From: Labilithrix sp.
Lineage (GTDB): Bacteria > Myxococcota_A > Polyangia > Polyangiales > Polyangiaceae
Direction of reading: 5' to 3'
DNA length: 64,000 nucleotides
Assembly (NCBI GenBank): GCA_019637105.1
Contig: JAHBWF010000006.1
Location: 45,942-109,941 of the forward strand
The translations under genes were made by a program, and so were the position numbers. Each line of letters starts with the position of its first letter. The first letter of the stretch is position 1. Under the pieces are notes generated by a model, which was not told where the DNA came from, did no database searches, and saw nothing but the letters and a program-made list of their open reading frames with translations. Positions 55,531-63,452 of this stretch are shown in pieces.

Positions 55531-56129
55531 CCGCCCTTCCCTGTTCCCGTTCCGAACGTAGCCGCGTCGAGCACGACCCCCTCCCTCACGAGCGCCTCAC
55601 GCAGCGCCGCGAGGGCGCGCGCGGCGCGCGACTTGATGGTCCCGAGCGGCACGTTCTCACGCGCGGCGATCTCGGGATAGCTGAGCCCTTCGAAGAAGGC
55701 CACCTCGAGCGTCTGGCGCTGCGCGTCGGGCAGCTCCGCGAGCGCGCGGCGGATCTTCTCGCGCTCGCCGGCCTCGGACACGAGCCGCTCGGGATCGCGG
55801 ACGGAGGCGGGGGGCTCGTGCGGGAGCACCTCGCGGGCGAGCGCCCCGCGACGCTCGCGCCGCCGCGCGCGGTCGATGCTGAGGTTGCGCACGAGCGTGA
55901 CGAGCCACGCGATGACCGAGCCGCGCTCCGGGGCGTACTGATGCGCGCGCTCGCTCACGGCGACGAAGGCGTCGTGCAGGATGTCCTCGGCTTCCGATCG
56001 CTCACGCAGGATCCGGAGCGCGATCGGGAAGAGCGTCGAACCGTAGCGATCGTAGAGCTCTCCCATGGCGCGCACGTCTCCGTCGGCGATTCGCCTGAGG
56101 AGATCCGCGTCTGCGTGCCCTTCCGACAT
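55527..56129 (-). CDS. ECF-type sigma-70 factor
   Basis: Predicted 200 residues. Region 2 at about 25-90 (MGELYDRYGSTLFPIALRIL, SEAEDILHDAFVAV, SVIAWLVTLVRNLSIDRAR) and region 4 at about 125-180 (LAELPDAQRQTLEVAFFEG, YPEIAARENVPLGTIKSRAA, the DNA-binding helix-turn-helix). A typical SigK-like ECF factor. Usually an anti-sigma gene follows; here the next gene is a cytoplasmic lipase-like hydrolase overlapping by four bases, and no anti-sigma is in sight. The 800-base repeat region upstream must hold its promoter. Confidence 0.9.
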   Translation of the reverse strand: MSEGHADADLLRRIADGDVRAMGELYDRYGSTLFPIALRILRERSEAEDILHDAFVAVSERAHQYAPERGSVIAWLVTLVRNLSIDRARRRERRGALAREVLPHEPPASVRDPERLVSEAGEREKIRRALAELPDAQRQTLEVAFFEGLSYPEIAARENVPLGTIKSRAARALAALREALVREGVVLDAATFGTGTGKGG

Positions 56130-56224
56130 CGGAGCCTTGAGCGTCCGCTGTCCCGGGTGCTCGCGTCAAGGGCTTCGCCCCGAAGCAGCGCCACAAAACA
56201 ACGCCTGGCGTGACGCTGCCGTCG

Positions 56225-56800
56225 TCCGATCCTCACCACGACCGCAGCCGCGGTCGCCGACTCGTCTCACGGCGGCCGTCTCGATGCCCGCCTCGGGCCC
56301 GTCGTTCCCATCCTCTCCGCAAACGCAGCGCGGTCGCCGACTCGTCTCACGGCGGGCCACCTCGACGCCCTACCCCGCGCCCTCGTTCCGATCCTCACCA
56401 CGACCGCAGCCGCGATCGCCGACGCCCACGGCAGCGACAGCTTCGACGCCTCCCCGGACCATCCGTTCCGAACCTCGCGATCGACCGCAACGACGCCGAC
56501 TTCCACGCAGGCGGCATGCCTCGGGGTCGTCGTTCCAGTCCGCACGACGACGCCGACTCTCCTTCGGCAGGCAACCTCGACGCCTACTCCGGGGCCGTCG
56601 TTCCAATCCGCGCGACGACCGCAACGACGACGCCGACTCTCCCTCGGCAGGCAACCTCGACGCCTACGCGAGGCCGTCGTTCCAATCCGCGCGACGACCG
56701 CGACGACGACGCCGACTCTCCCTCGGCGGGCAGCCTCGACGCTTACCCCGGGCCCGTCGTTCCGATCCGTACCGACGCGACCGGGACGACGCCGCCGGCT
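56225..56800. repeat. Tandem array with an 80-bp period (56.3-56.8 kb)
   Basis: Anchor cgttcc followed by (c/g/a)atcc or close variants at 56302, 56383, 56465, 56532, 56599, 56678 and 56758 (spacing 81, 82, 67, 67, 79, 80). Best-preserved unit parts are cgacgacgccgactctccct, then cggcaggcaacctcgacgcc and tac before the anchor, seen at about 56550, 56630 and 56705. It fills the divergent gap between the sigma factor and the M15-type peptidase; the reading frames through it are low complexity and I do not accept them as genes. Confidence 0.7.
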
Positions 56801-56931
56801 CTCTCACGGGAAGGGGCCAGCTCGAACCTCGACCGATCCCGCTGCGCGCGGCGGCCTCGACCCTCGGCCGATGCGCACGCCGACGGCGCCGCGTTGGGAC
56901 CTCCTTCGATTTCCGGCTAGCATCTCGGCGG

Positions 56932-57534
56932 ATGCATCGACTCGCCGCAGGCCTGGCCGCTGCGCTGGGCGCCGCTCTCGTCACGTCGCCTGCCGCGGTC
57001 GACGCGACCGTGGCGCGCTCGAGCGGCTTTGCGTCCAAGAAGGGCGCGATCGCGCCGGAGACGCCTCACGAGGACGACCCGCCTCTCCTCGGGACGCTCG
57101 TGCAGACCCACACGGACGAGCGCGTGCCGCTCGACGAGCGCTCGCCGACGGCGGACCGCTTCGCGCGGCTGCTCGCCGATCGCGTCACGGGCGAACGTCG
57201 CGAGCTCGATCCGAAGCTGCTCGAGCTCATTCGCTCGATCGCGCGCAAGCACCCGGGCGCGCGGTTCGAGCTCGTGAGCGGCTACCGGAGCCCGAAGCTG
57301 AACGAGATGCTCCGGAAGAAGGGACGGCGCGTCGCCTCGCAGAGCCAGCACTCGCTCGGACACGCGGTCGACTTCCGCGTGGTGGTCGATCCCGAGACGC
57401 GCGGCGTCGACCCTCGCGTCCTCGAGAGGGAGATCCGCGAGCTGGGCTGGGTGGGGGGCGTCGGCGTCTACACGCTCTCGAGCGACTGGTTCGTGCACGC
57501 CGACGTCGGGCGCCTTCGCCGCTGGGGCGGGTGA
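56932..57534 (+). CDS. Exported M15/YcbK-like peptidase (DUF882 type)
   Basis: Predicted 200 residues with a Sec signal (cleavage near AVDATVA). The conserved core is FELVSGYRSPKLNEML, then SQSQHSLGHAVDFRV (metal ligands His and Asp) and DWFVHADVGR (third ligand His), the pattern of zinc peptidases that trim peptidoglycan cross-links (VanY/YcbK relatives). Likely a periplasmic murein-modifying enzyme. The last codons (GRLRRWGG and stop) lie in a sequence that is repeated near 61470-61500, so the 3' end may have been shaped by the porin duplication described below. Confidence 0.75.
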   Translation: MHRLAAGLAAALGAALVTSPAAVDATVARSSGFASKKGAIAPETPHEDDPPLLGTLVQTHTDERVPLDERSPTADRFARLLADRVTGERRELDPKLLELIRSIARKHPGARFELVSGYRSPKLNEMLRKKGRRVASQSQHSLGHAVDFRVVVDPETRGVDPRVLEREIRELGWVGGVGVYTLSSDWFVHADVGRLRRWGG

Positions 57535-57640
57535 CCACGCGTCGAGGCATCTTCGACCAGCCGAAGAGGTCCATCTGGCCGTGGAAGCGCTGCGGAGCCG
57601 GATCGGTCGGCGCGAGCGTCTCGTCGCCGAGGTCCTCGAT
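57506..57640 (-). pseudogene. Decayed partial copy of the porin at 61504-63087
   Basis: Bases 57554-57596 match 61912-61954 with one difference in 43; on the minus strand both read PQRFHGQMDLFGWS. Directly joined to this, 57506-57552 matches about 61470-61515, which is the porin's 3' end plus trailing sequence (TMP-stop then RALTRPSDEG in the porin; KMPRRVVTRPSGEG in the copy, its stop lost). So the copy is the porin with an internal deletion of about 400 bases and damaged ends. Not functional. Confidence 0.6.
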
Positions 57641-58041
57641 GACGAGCCAGCCGTGGCCGGTGTCCTCGCGAGGACGCCGGGGACGTGCTCCGCCGGCAGG
57701 TCGCGCACCTCGAGGAAGGGCCGGCGGGCGCCGTCGCGCGCCTTCCGGACCTCCTCGCGACGGCCGGCGTGCCGGACCTCCTCGCGGCGGCCGGCGTGCC
57801 GGAGAACGCGCGGCGCCCTGCCAGCACCTTGCTCGCGCGCGAGGGGCCGTCGGCCGTGCCGGACGCGGAGGTCGACGCCGGACGTCGCGTACGCTTGGCC
57901 TCTGACGAAGGCGGCGCGACGGGCCGTGCACTTCGCGCGCGCACTTCCGCGTTGAGCCGGCGGCGCGAGCCCTGTAGCTTCACGTCCAGCGTTCCACGCG
58001 CGGCGCGGATTTCCTCGCGCCGCTTGACCACGTGAGGCTGA
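57640..58041. other. Gene-free stretch with a 27-bp tandem repeat
   Basis: No gene I can support. A 27-base unit (ggcgtgccggacctcctcgc plus ggcggcc-type end) is present two to three times at about 57755-57810. Short reading frames here change frame without homology signals. Promoter of the transporter at 58042 must lie at its end; a CGTGAGG site is nine bases before its ATG. Confidence 0.4.
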
Positions 58042-59439
58042 ATGTTCGTTCTGTCCGACGCCGCCGCCGTCGAGGCCGCAACCACCGCGCCGAGGGCGCT
58101 GCCGATGGTGGTGCTCGGCCTGATCATGGTCGTCACCTACACGACGATCGCCCTCGAATGGCTCAACAAAAGCCTCGCGGCGATGCTCGGCGCGGTCGCC
58201 GCGGTCGTCGCGGCGCTCAGCTTCGGGATCTTCCCCACGCCCGCGGGCGCGCGCGGGCCGTACGGGCACGTCCACTACATCATCGGGCACGAGCTCGGCG
58301 TCCTCGGCGTCATCGTCGGCACGTCGATCCTCGTCGACGTCGCGAGCCACTCGGGGCTGTTCCATTTCATCGCGGTCAAGATCGTCAAGCGGACGCACGG
58401 CGACCCGAAGAAGCTCTTCCTCTTCGTCGCGCTGCTCACGCTCGTGTTCGTGACGTTCCTCACGATCGCGCCGGGGACGCTCATCGTGGTCTCGCTCGCG
58501 CTCGTCGTCACGAAGGCGCTCGAGATCAAAGATCCGAGACCTTACGTCCTCGCCGTCGCGATCATCGCCAACTCGGCGGCGCTGACGACGCTCGCCTCGG
58601 GCATCTGCACCCTCATGCTCGCGACGGCGTCGGAGCTGCCGTACGTCGCCTTCTTCCGCGTGACGACGCCGATGGGCTTCGTCACGGCGGCGATCGCGTT
58701 CTTCGTCCTCCGGCGGTCCTACGGGCACCTCCTCGTCGCCCCGGGCACGCCCGAGGAGCGGAAGGCGAAGGTCGAGGCGTTCGACGAGTGGGCGCTCGTC
58801 AAGGACCGGCGCGTCTTCTACCGGATCGCGCTCATCCTCGTCCTCACGATCGTCGGCTTCGCGACGGCGCAGACGTTCCGCATCGGCCTCGACTTCATCG
58901 CGATGTGCGGCGGCGTCGGCGCGCTCTTCTTCTCCGGTCACAGCACGGAGAAGGCGATCAAGGTCGTCAAGTGGGACACGATCCTCTTCTTCATCGGCCT
59001 CTTCGTCATCATCGGGGCCGTCGAGGCGACCCACCTCCTCACGACGATGGCCAACGCGATCCTCTCGCTCTCGGGCGGCAGCGCGATGGTCACGATGCTC
59101 CTCTTCACGGTCTTCGCGCTCGTCATGTCCGGGATCGTGGACAACATCCCGATCGCGGCGACGATGATCCCTATCGTCCGCACGCTCGAGGCCCAGGGCA
59201 TCGAGGTCGACCCGCTCTGGTGGTCGCTCATCCTCACGGCCAACCTCGGCGGCAACTCCACGCCGGTGGGCAGCATCAGCAACGTCATCGCGCTCTCGTC
59301 GCTGGAGAAGGAGCGCGGGATCAAGATCGGCTGGGGCGAGTTCCTCCGCGTCGGCGGCCTGATCCTGGGGATCCAGAGCGCCGTCGTCGTCACGTGGCTC
59401 GTCGTGTTCAAGGTGTTCGAGCTGTTCCCGGCGCGCTGA
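58042..59439 (+). CDS. ArsB/NhaD-superfamily ion transporter (probable Na+/H+ antiporter)
   Basis: Predicted 465 residues with 11-12 transmembrane helices. Conserved ion-transporter features: GIVDNIPIAATMIP (helix with DN-P-x-A signature of NhaD/ArsB-type carriers) and LGGNSTPVGSISNVIALS in the repeat half, plus IAPGTLIVVSLA in the first. The symmetric halves of the superfamily are visible. A sodium/proton antiporter is the best guess; arsenite or dicarboxylate transport cannot be excluded. Followed at 27 bases by a universal stress protein, a frequent partner of transporters. Confidence 0.75.
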   Translation: MFVLSDAAAVEAATTAPRALPMVVLGLIMVVTYTTIALEWLNKSLAAMLGAVAAVVAALSFGIFPTPAGARGPYGHVHYIIGHELGVLGVIVGTSILVDVASHSGLFHFIAVKIVKRTHGDPKKLFLFVALLTLVFVTFLTIAPGTLIVVSLALVVTKALEIKDPRPYVLAVAIIANSAALTTLASGICTLMLATASELPYVAFFRVTTPMGFVTAAIAFFVLRRSYGHLLVAPGTPEERKAKVEAFDEWALVKDRRVFYRIALILVLTIVGFATAQTFRIGLDFIAMCGGVGALFFSGHSTEKAIKVVKWDTILFFIGLFVIIGAVEATHLLTTMANAILSLSGGSAMVTMLLFTVFALVMSGIVDNIPIAATMIPIVRTLEAQGIEVDPLWWSLILTANLGGNSTPVGSISNVIALSSLEKERGIKIGWGEFLRVGGLILGIQSAVVVTWLVVFKVFELFPAR

Positions 59440-59466
59440 GCGACCTGCTACGCTCTCGGAGAGACC

Positions 59467-60387
59467 ATGGACTTTACGGACCTGAACCAGAGCATGGGCG
59501 CCTTCGAGAGCGCCGTGTCGAGCACGAAAGCCCGCGTGCAGATGCCGACCTGCGGCGCCGTCCTCTTGGCCGTCGACGGCTCCGAGCAGGACGCCACGGC
59601 GATCGCGCTCGCGGCCGAGGTCGCGCCGCGGCTTCGGGCGAAGCTCCGCGTCACGATCGGCAGCGACGACCACGAGATCGCCGCGCGCGCCGTCGCCGAG
59701 CTCAAGGCGCAAGGACACGTGGCCGAGACCGTCACCGGCGAGGGCGACACGCCGGCGGCGCGGATCCTGGCAGCGCAGACGAAGACCGACGCCGGGCTCG
59801 TGATCGTCCCCGCGCCGTACCTCGAGGCCATGCCCGCCCTGCGGGGAGAGAGCCTGGGGACGACGGTCGACATGCTGCTCGCCGAGGTCCACGGCGCGCT
59901 CCTCGTCGTGCGCGACCCCATCGCCCTGACGGCGGAGCACCTCAAGCGGTTCCTCCTCCCGATGACGGTCTTCACCCCGGCGCTGGCCTCCGCCGCCGGC
60001 TGGGCATTCAGCCTCGCGGAGGGCGCCGCGACCATCGACCTCTACGCCGTCGCCGATCAGAAGGCCGTCGAGGCCGCGGCGGAGCTCGTCGGCGAGGTCG
60101 ACGAGGAGCACCGCGAGGCGCGGAGCGCCGACGCCCTCCTGCGCGCGGAGCACCGGAACGCGGGCGGAATGATCTCCGCGGTCCAGCAGCGCGCGAGCGA
60201 CACCGGCGTCAACGTCAACGTCGACATCGACGCCGGGGACCCCGTCTCGCTCGTCCTCGAGCGCCTCCACCGGGAGCCCGCGCTCGCGATCGTCGGCGCC
60301 CCGCTCGACCACAAAGCCGCGGAGTTCCACCGCGTCCACGACATCGTCCTCGGCTCGAAGCACCCCGTGCTCGTCGCGCGCGCGTAG
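59467..60387 (+). CDS. Universal stress protein, tandem Usp domains
   Basis: Predicted 306 residues, two Usp-like halves. The first (AVLLAVDGSEQDATAIALAA) is a clear Usp start; the ATP-loop GxxG-x9-GS is not evident there, where ALRGESLGTTVDML replaces it. The second half ends in AIVGAPLDHKAAE...VLGSKHPVLVARA, closer to the family end GS-x2-PVLVV. ATP binding is therefore uncertain. Same direction as, and close behind, the transporter, suggesting regulation of that carrier or co-expression under stress. Confidence 0.75.
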   Translation: MDFTDLNQSMGAFESAVSSTKARVQMPTCGAVLLAVDGSEQDATAIALAAEVAPRLRAKLRVTIGSDDHEIAARAVAELKAQGHVAETVTGEGDTPAARILAAQTKTDAGLVIVPAPYLEAMPALRGESLGTTVDMLLAEVHGALLVVRDPIALTAEHLKRFLLPMTVFTPALASAAGWAFSLAEGAATIDLYAVADQKAVEAAAELVGEVDEEHREARSADALLRAEHRNAGGMISAVQQRASDTGVNVNVDIDAGDPVSLVLERLHREPALAIVGAPLDHKAAEFHRVHDIVLGSKHPVLVARA

Positions 60388-60405
60388 CGACGAGCTCGTG
60401 AACCG

Positions 60406-60428
60406 GCCGAGCGTGCTTCACGCTCGGC
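60406..60428. terminator. Perfect hairpin between convergent genes
   Basis: Ten-base-pair stem gccgagcgtg/cacgctcggc with loop ctt, located between the end of the universal stress gene and the end of the bestrophin gene. Probably a bidirectional terminator. Confidence 0.65.
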
Positions 60429-60435
60429 GTTCACG

Positions 60436-61383
60436 TCACGTGAGGATGTAGCCCTTGGCCTCGACCGGAGGCGGGACCTTCTCGCCCAGGCGCTCGCGGA
60501 GGTTCCGCTCGATCGTGCGCGAGATGGCCTTGAGCGGCAGGTCGTTGATGTCCATGCCGAACGGCTGCTCGAGCTCGTCGCCGATCGCGCTGAGGCCGAA
60601 GAAGCAGTACGAGATCGCGAGCACGATGAACGGCGTCGTCCACCCGACGGCGTCCATCATCCCGAACGGCAACAGCGTGCAGTAGGTCGCGACGATCCGG
60701 TGCATCAGCACCGTGTACGAGTACGGGATGGGCGTCGACTTGATGCGCTCGCACGCGCCCTGGACGTCGGTCAGCTCCGTGAGCGAGCCCTCCAGCACGG
60801 GGACGTGCATCGGGTGGATCCAGCCCTTGCGCCGCGCCTCGACGAGCAGCTCGCCCATCCGCTGGAGGATCGCGTACGGGACGTTCTCCTGCCCGGTCAA
60901 GAAGTCGGTCTCCTCCTCGCCGATGATGTGGCCCAGCGGCTCGAACGGATCGGTGTCGCGGAGGTGGTGGCGCAGCGCGTGGACGAAGCCGATGACGAGG
61001 TAGACGAACCGACGGCGGAAGTGCTCAAGCTCCTTCCGCGTCTCGGGGGTGCGCGCCGCCTCGTCCTGCGCGTCGACGAGGGTGAGCACCTGGCGCGTGA
61101 CGCTGCGGGAGGTGTTGACGAGCGAGCCCCAGAGCTTGCGCCCCTCCCAGAAGCGGTCGTACGCGGTGTTGTTGCGGAAGCCGAGGAAGATGCCGAGCGG
61201 CAAGCCGATGAGCGTGAACGGCGTCGCCGTGATCGAGTAGTGGAGGCTCTCGACCTCCTCGTAGAGGATCGTGACGCCGATGCTGAGGCCCGTGACGAGG
61301 AGCGTCTTCCTCCAGATGTGCGGGAGCGCGAAGCCCCCGAACAGGACGGTCTCGATCCACGAACGCTTTTTCTCGACCCACAT
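60436..61383 (-). CDS. Bestrophin-family membrane channel protein
   Basis: Predicted 315 residues. Matches the bacterial bestrophin (UPF0187) pattern: IPHIWRK-like start WIETVLFGGFALPHIWRK, four hydrophobic helices, TPFTLIGLPLGIFLGFRNNT with the NNTAYDRFWEGRKLWGSLVN motif, a middle cytosolic segment with HALRHHLR, and the C-terminal FGMDINDLPLKAISRTIERN. Bestrophins are pentameric anion or cation channels in the inner membrane. The ATG at 61383 starts MWVEKKRSWIETV directly. Upstream gene (minus) is the porin. Confidence 0.85.
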   Translation of the reverse strand: MWVEKKRSWIETVLFGGFALPHIWRKTLLVTGLSIGVTILYEEVESLHYSITATPFTLIGLPLGIFLGFRNNTAYDRFWEGRKLWGSLVNTSRSVTRQVLTLVDAQDEAARTPETRKELEHFRRRFVYLVIGFVHALRHHLRDTDPFEPLGHIIGEEETDFLTGQENVPYAILQRMGELLVEARRKGWIHPMHVPVLEGSLTELTDVQGACERIKSTPIPYSYTVLMHRIVATYCTLLPFGMMDAVGWTTPFIVLAISYCFFGLSAIGDELEQPFGMDINDLPLKAISRTIERNLRERLGEKVPPPVEAKGYILT

Positions 61384-61503
61384 CGCGGGCGAGACAATTT
61401 AGCCTGGATTTCGCTCCGGCGAAGGACCGAGTCGGGCGGAGCTCGCTGCCCTCGCCCTGGGCTGGGGTGGGGCGCCCTCGTCGCTGGGGCGGGTGAGCGC
61501 GCG

Positions 61504-63087
61504 TCAAGGCATCGTGAGCGTCGCCTGGAGGTAGGCGTACTGCGCGATGTTCGCCGGGGAGATCGCGCCGTTCGCGAGGCGCGAGCCGCGCGCGTGCGCC
61601 GCCATCGTCGCCTTCGCCCCATCGCCGAGGAGCAGCCCCGACCATCCCGCGCGGAGCTCGAGCGGGGTCCACGGCCAGTACGAGACGACGACGTCGAGCT
61701 CGTGCCCCAGGTCCGTCTCGCTGCCGCTCGGCCCCGGCGGCGCGGGCGTCGTGGCGACGAGCGGCGGGACCGACGCGCTCCCGACGGCGCCGAGGTAGCT
61801 CCCGATCCACTCCCCTCGCGCCTGCGCGAGCCGCGCCCAGCGGTACTCGAGCGCCACGGACGTGTGCGTGGCCGGCTGGATCTGCGCGCGGCCGGCGACG
61901 TCCATCATGTTCGACCAGCCGAAGAGATCCATCTGGCCGTGGAAGCGCTGCGGATCGGCGAGGAGCGGATCGAACTGCTTGTACACGCCCTTGCGATCGT
62001 CGCCGGACGCGTACGAGCCGGCGACGCGGAAATTCGGCGTGAAGACGAGCTCCTCGAGCGTCTTCGAGACGTGCGCCGCCGCGGCCCACGCGGAGATGTC
62101 CGTCCCGCCGATGGCGAGGGAGGACGCCGCGCCGAACTGGTAGGCTCCTTCGGCGCCGTAGGTCCATCCCTTCCCGTCGCCCGAGACGCGCAGCGCGGCG
62201 GTGAAGCGCTCGCCCGCGAGGCGGCTCGCGGCGAAGCGGGAGCCGTCGAGCTCCGCGCCGTTGCTGCGCGAGACCCGCGCGAGGCCGAACGCCTCCACCC
62301 GGAGCAGCGGAGCGACCTGATAGCTCGCGCTGAGGCCGTAGAGCTGGACGCCGGAGGTCTCTGGTCCGGCGGTGTCGGTGAACGCGGCGCCGAGCGGACC
62401 GGGCACCTCGAGGATCACCGCGAGCGCCTCGAAGTCGAAGCTCCCGAGCGCGAGGTGGCCGCGCGCGGCGTCGAGCGAACGGCCGGAGGGCGAGAAGTCC
62501 GCGGTCCCGACGAGGCGCCCCTCGCCCCACTGCACGGCCTGACGACCGAGGCGCAGGTAGTTCGGACGCGCGCCGCTCGAGCGCATCTCGGCGTAGGCCT
62601 CGTACGGCTCGAACCGGCCGATCCCGCGCTCGTCGGCGAGCCTCGCCGTCGGCGCGGGCGAGCCGAGGGCGCGCGCGTCTTGCAGCGTGATCTGCGCGCG
62701 CACCGCGCCGCGCTCCGCGCCGAGACCGACGCGCGAACGCTCGAGCACGACCCATTGGTCGCGGACGCGCGGGCTCTGACGTCCGAAGAAGTCGGTGCCG
62801 CCGAGATCCGGCGCGTCACGCCGGTACTCTCCGCGCACGCGCACCTGGAGCGACGGGGACAGCTGCCAGTCCCCCACGCTCAGCTTCTCGGGCGCCTCGG
62901 GCGGAGACTGCGCCGCAGCCGGAGACGCCGCGCTCAGCGAGGCGAGCGCGGCGCCGACCCGCGCGAGCGAGACGAACGAGCGGTCACGCCGCGGACGCGC
63001 CGCGGACACCGCGGCGACGCGGCCCTCCGACCGCCCGGGGATCCGCGGCTCAGCGAGGTTCGAGCGGGGCAAATCCGCGCGGCGCAT
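61504..63087 (-). CDS. Outer-membrane porin of the alginate-export family
   Basis: Predicted 527 residues. After a long basic N-terminus a signal peptide ends near SPAAAQ (about residue 60); a GTG around residue 27 is an alternative start that would fit the signal better. The mature part alternates short amphipathic strands (LQVRVRGEYRRDAPDLGG, YLRLGRQAVQWGEGRLVG, HVSKTLEELVFTPNFRVAG, DVVVSYWPWTPLELRAGW), a beta-barrel pattern with the family motif LGRQ and the RFHGQMDLFGW segment. Likely a channel for anionic polysaccharide or sugars. A decayed copy of part of it lies at 57506-57640. Confidence 0.7.
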   Translation of the reverse strand: MRRADLPRSNLAEPRIPGRSEGRVAAVSAARPRRDRSFVSLARVGAALASLSAASPAAAQSPPEAPEKLSVGDWQLSPSLQVRVRGEYRRDAPDLGGTDFFGRQSPRVRDQWVVLERSRVGLGAERGAVRAQITLQDARALGSPAPTARLADERGIGRFEPYEAYAEMRSSGARPNYLRLGRQAVQWGEGRLVGTADFSPSGRSLDAARGHLALGSFDFEALAVILEVPGPLGAAFTDTAGPETSGVQLYGLSASYQVAPLLRVEAFGLARVSRSNGAELDGSRFAASRLAGERFTAALRVSGDGKGWTYGAEGAYQFGAASSLAIGGTDISAWAAAAHVSKTLEELVFTPNFRVAGSYASGDDRKGVYKQFDPLLADPQRFHGQMDLFGWSNMMDVAGRAQIQPATHTSVALEYRWARLAQARGEWIGSYLGAVGSASVPPLVATTPAPPGPSGSETDLGHELDVVVSYWPWTPLELRAGWSGLLLGDGAKATMAAHARGSRLANGAISPANIAQYAYLQATLTMP

Positions 63088-63452
63088 TTCGCGGCGAAGC
63101 TATCACGACCACACTTTCGCCGGCACAAATCGTGGCCGCGCGACGCCTCGCGGCCGCCCCGGCACCGCGAGGCGGTCGCGCCTTCGGTGCGGCCGCCGCG
63201 GCTCCGAGCGCGCGACGCGGACATCGGCGGGGCGATCCGACCGGGAGGACACGAAGGACGGGAGGACGGACGAAGGACAGACGGAAGACGACGCCGATCG
63301 CTCGCGAGACACCGCGGCGACAGCCCGCACCGGCCACGGCGCGGATCCCCGTCCTCCGCCCTCACGTGGAGCGCGCGCTCGAGAGCGCGCACACGCCGGC
63401 GCTTCGTCGAGCAGCACGCTCCGCTCGTTCAGCGACGGGGGCGGGCGCGTCC
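63088..63452. other. Gene-free stretch with an 80-bp echo of the next gene's 3' end
   Basis: At 63400-63440 the sequence gacgctccgctcgttcagcg or its variant gcacgctccgctcgttcagc repeats the coding end of the polymerase-type gene (63481-63522) exactly 80 bases away: the gene encodes SLNERSVLLDKARAF and the echo reads SLNERSVLLDEAPAC. The rest is purine-rich (gaggacacgaaggacgggag). No gene seen. Confidence 0.6.

Noticed and set aside
56210-56920. 236-codon plus-strand frame in the sigma factor/peptidase gap
   Set aside because: Its sequence is the translated 80-bp array; frames change with unit length and there is no start signal.
57685-58035. 116-codon plus-strand frame before the transporter
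   Set aside because: It includes a 27-bp tandem repeat, changes frame relative to neighbouring similar sequence, and has no ribosome site.
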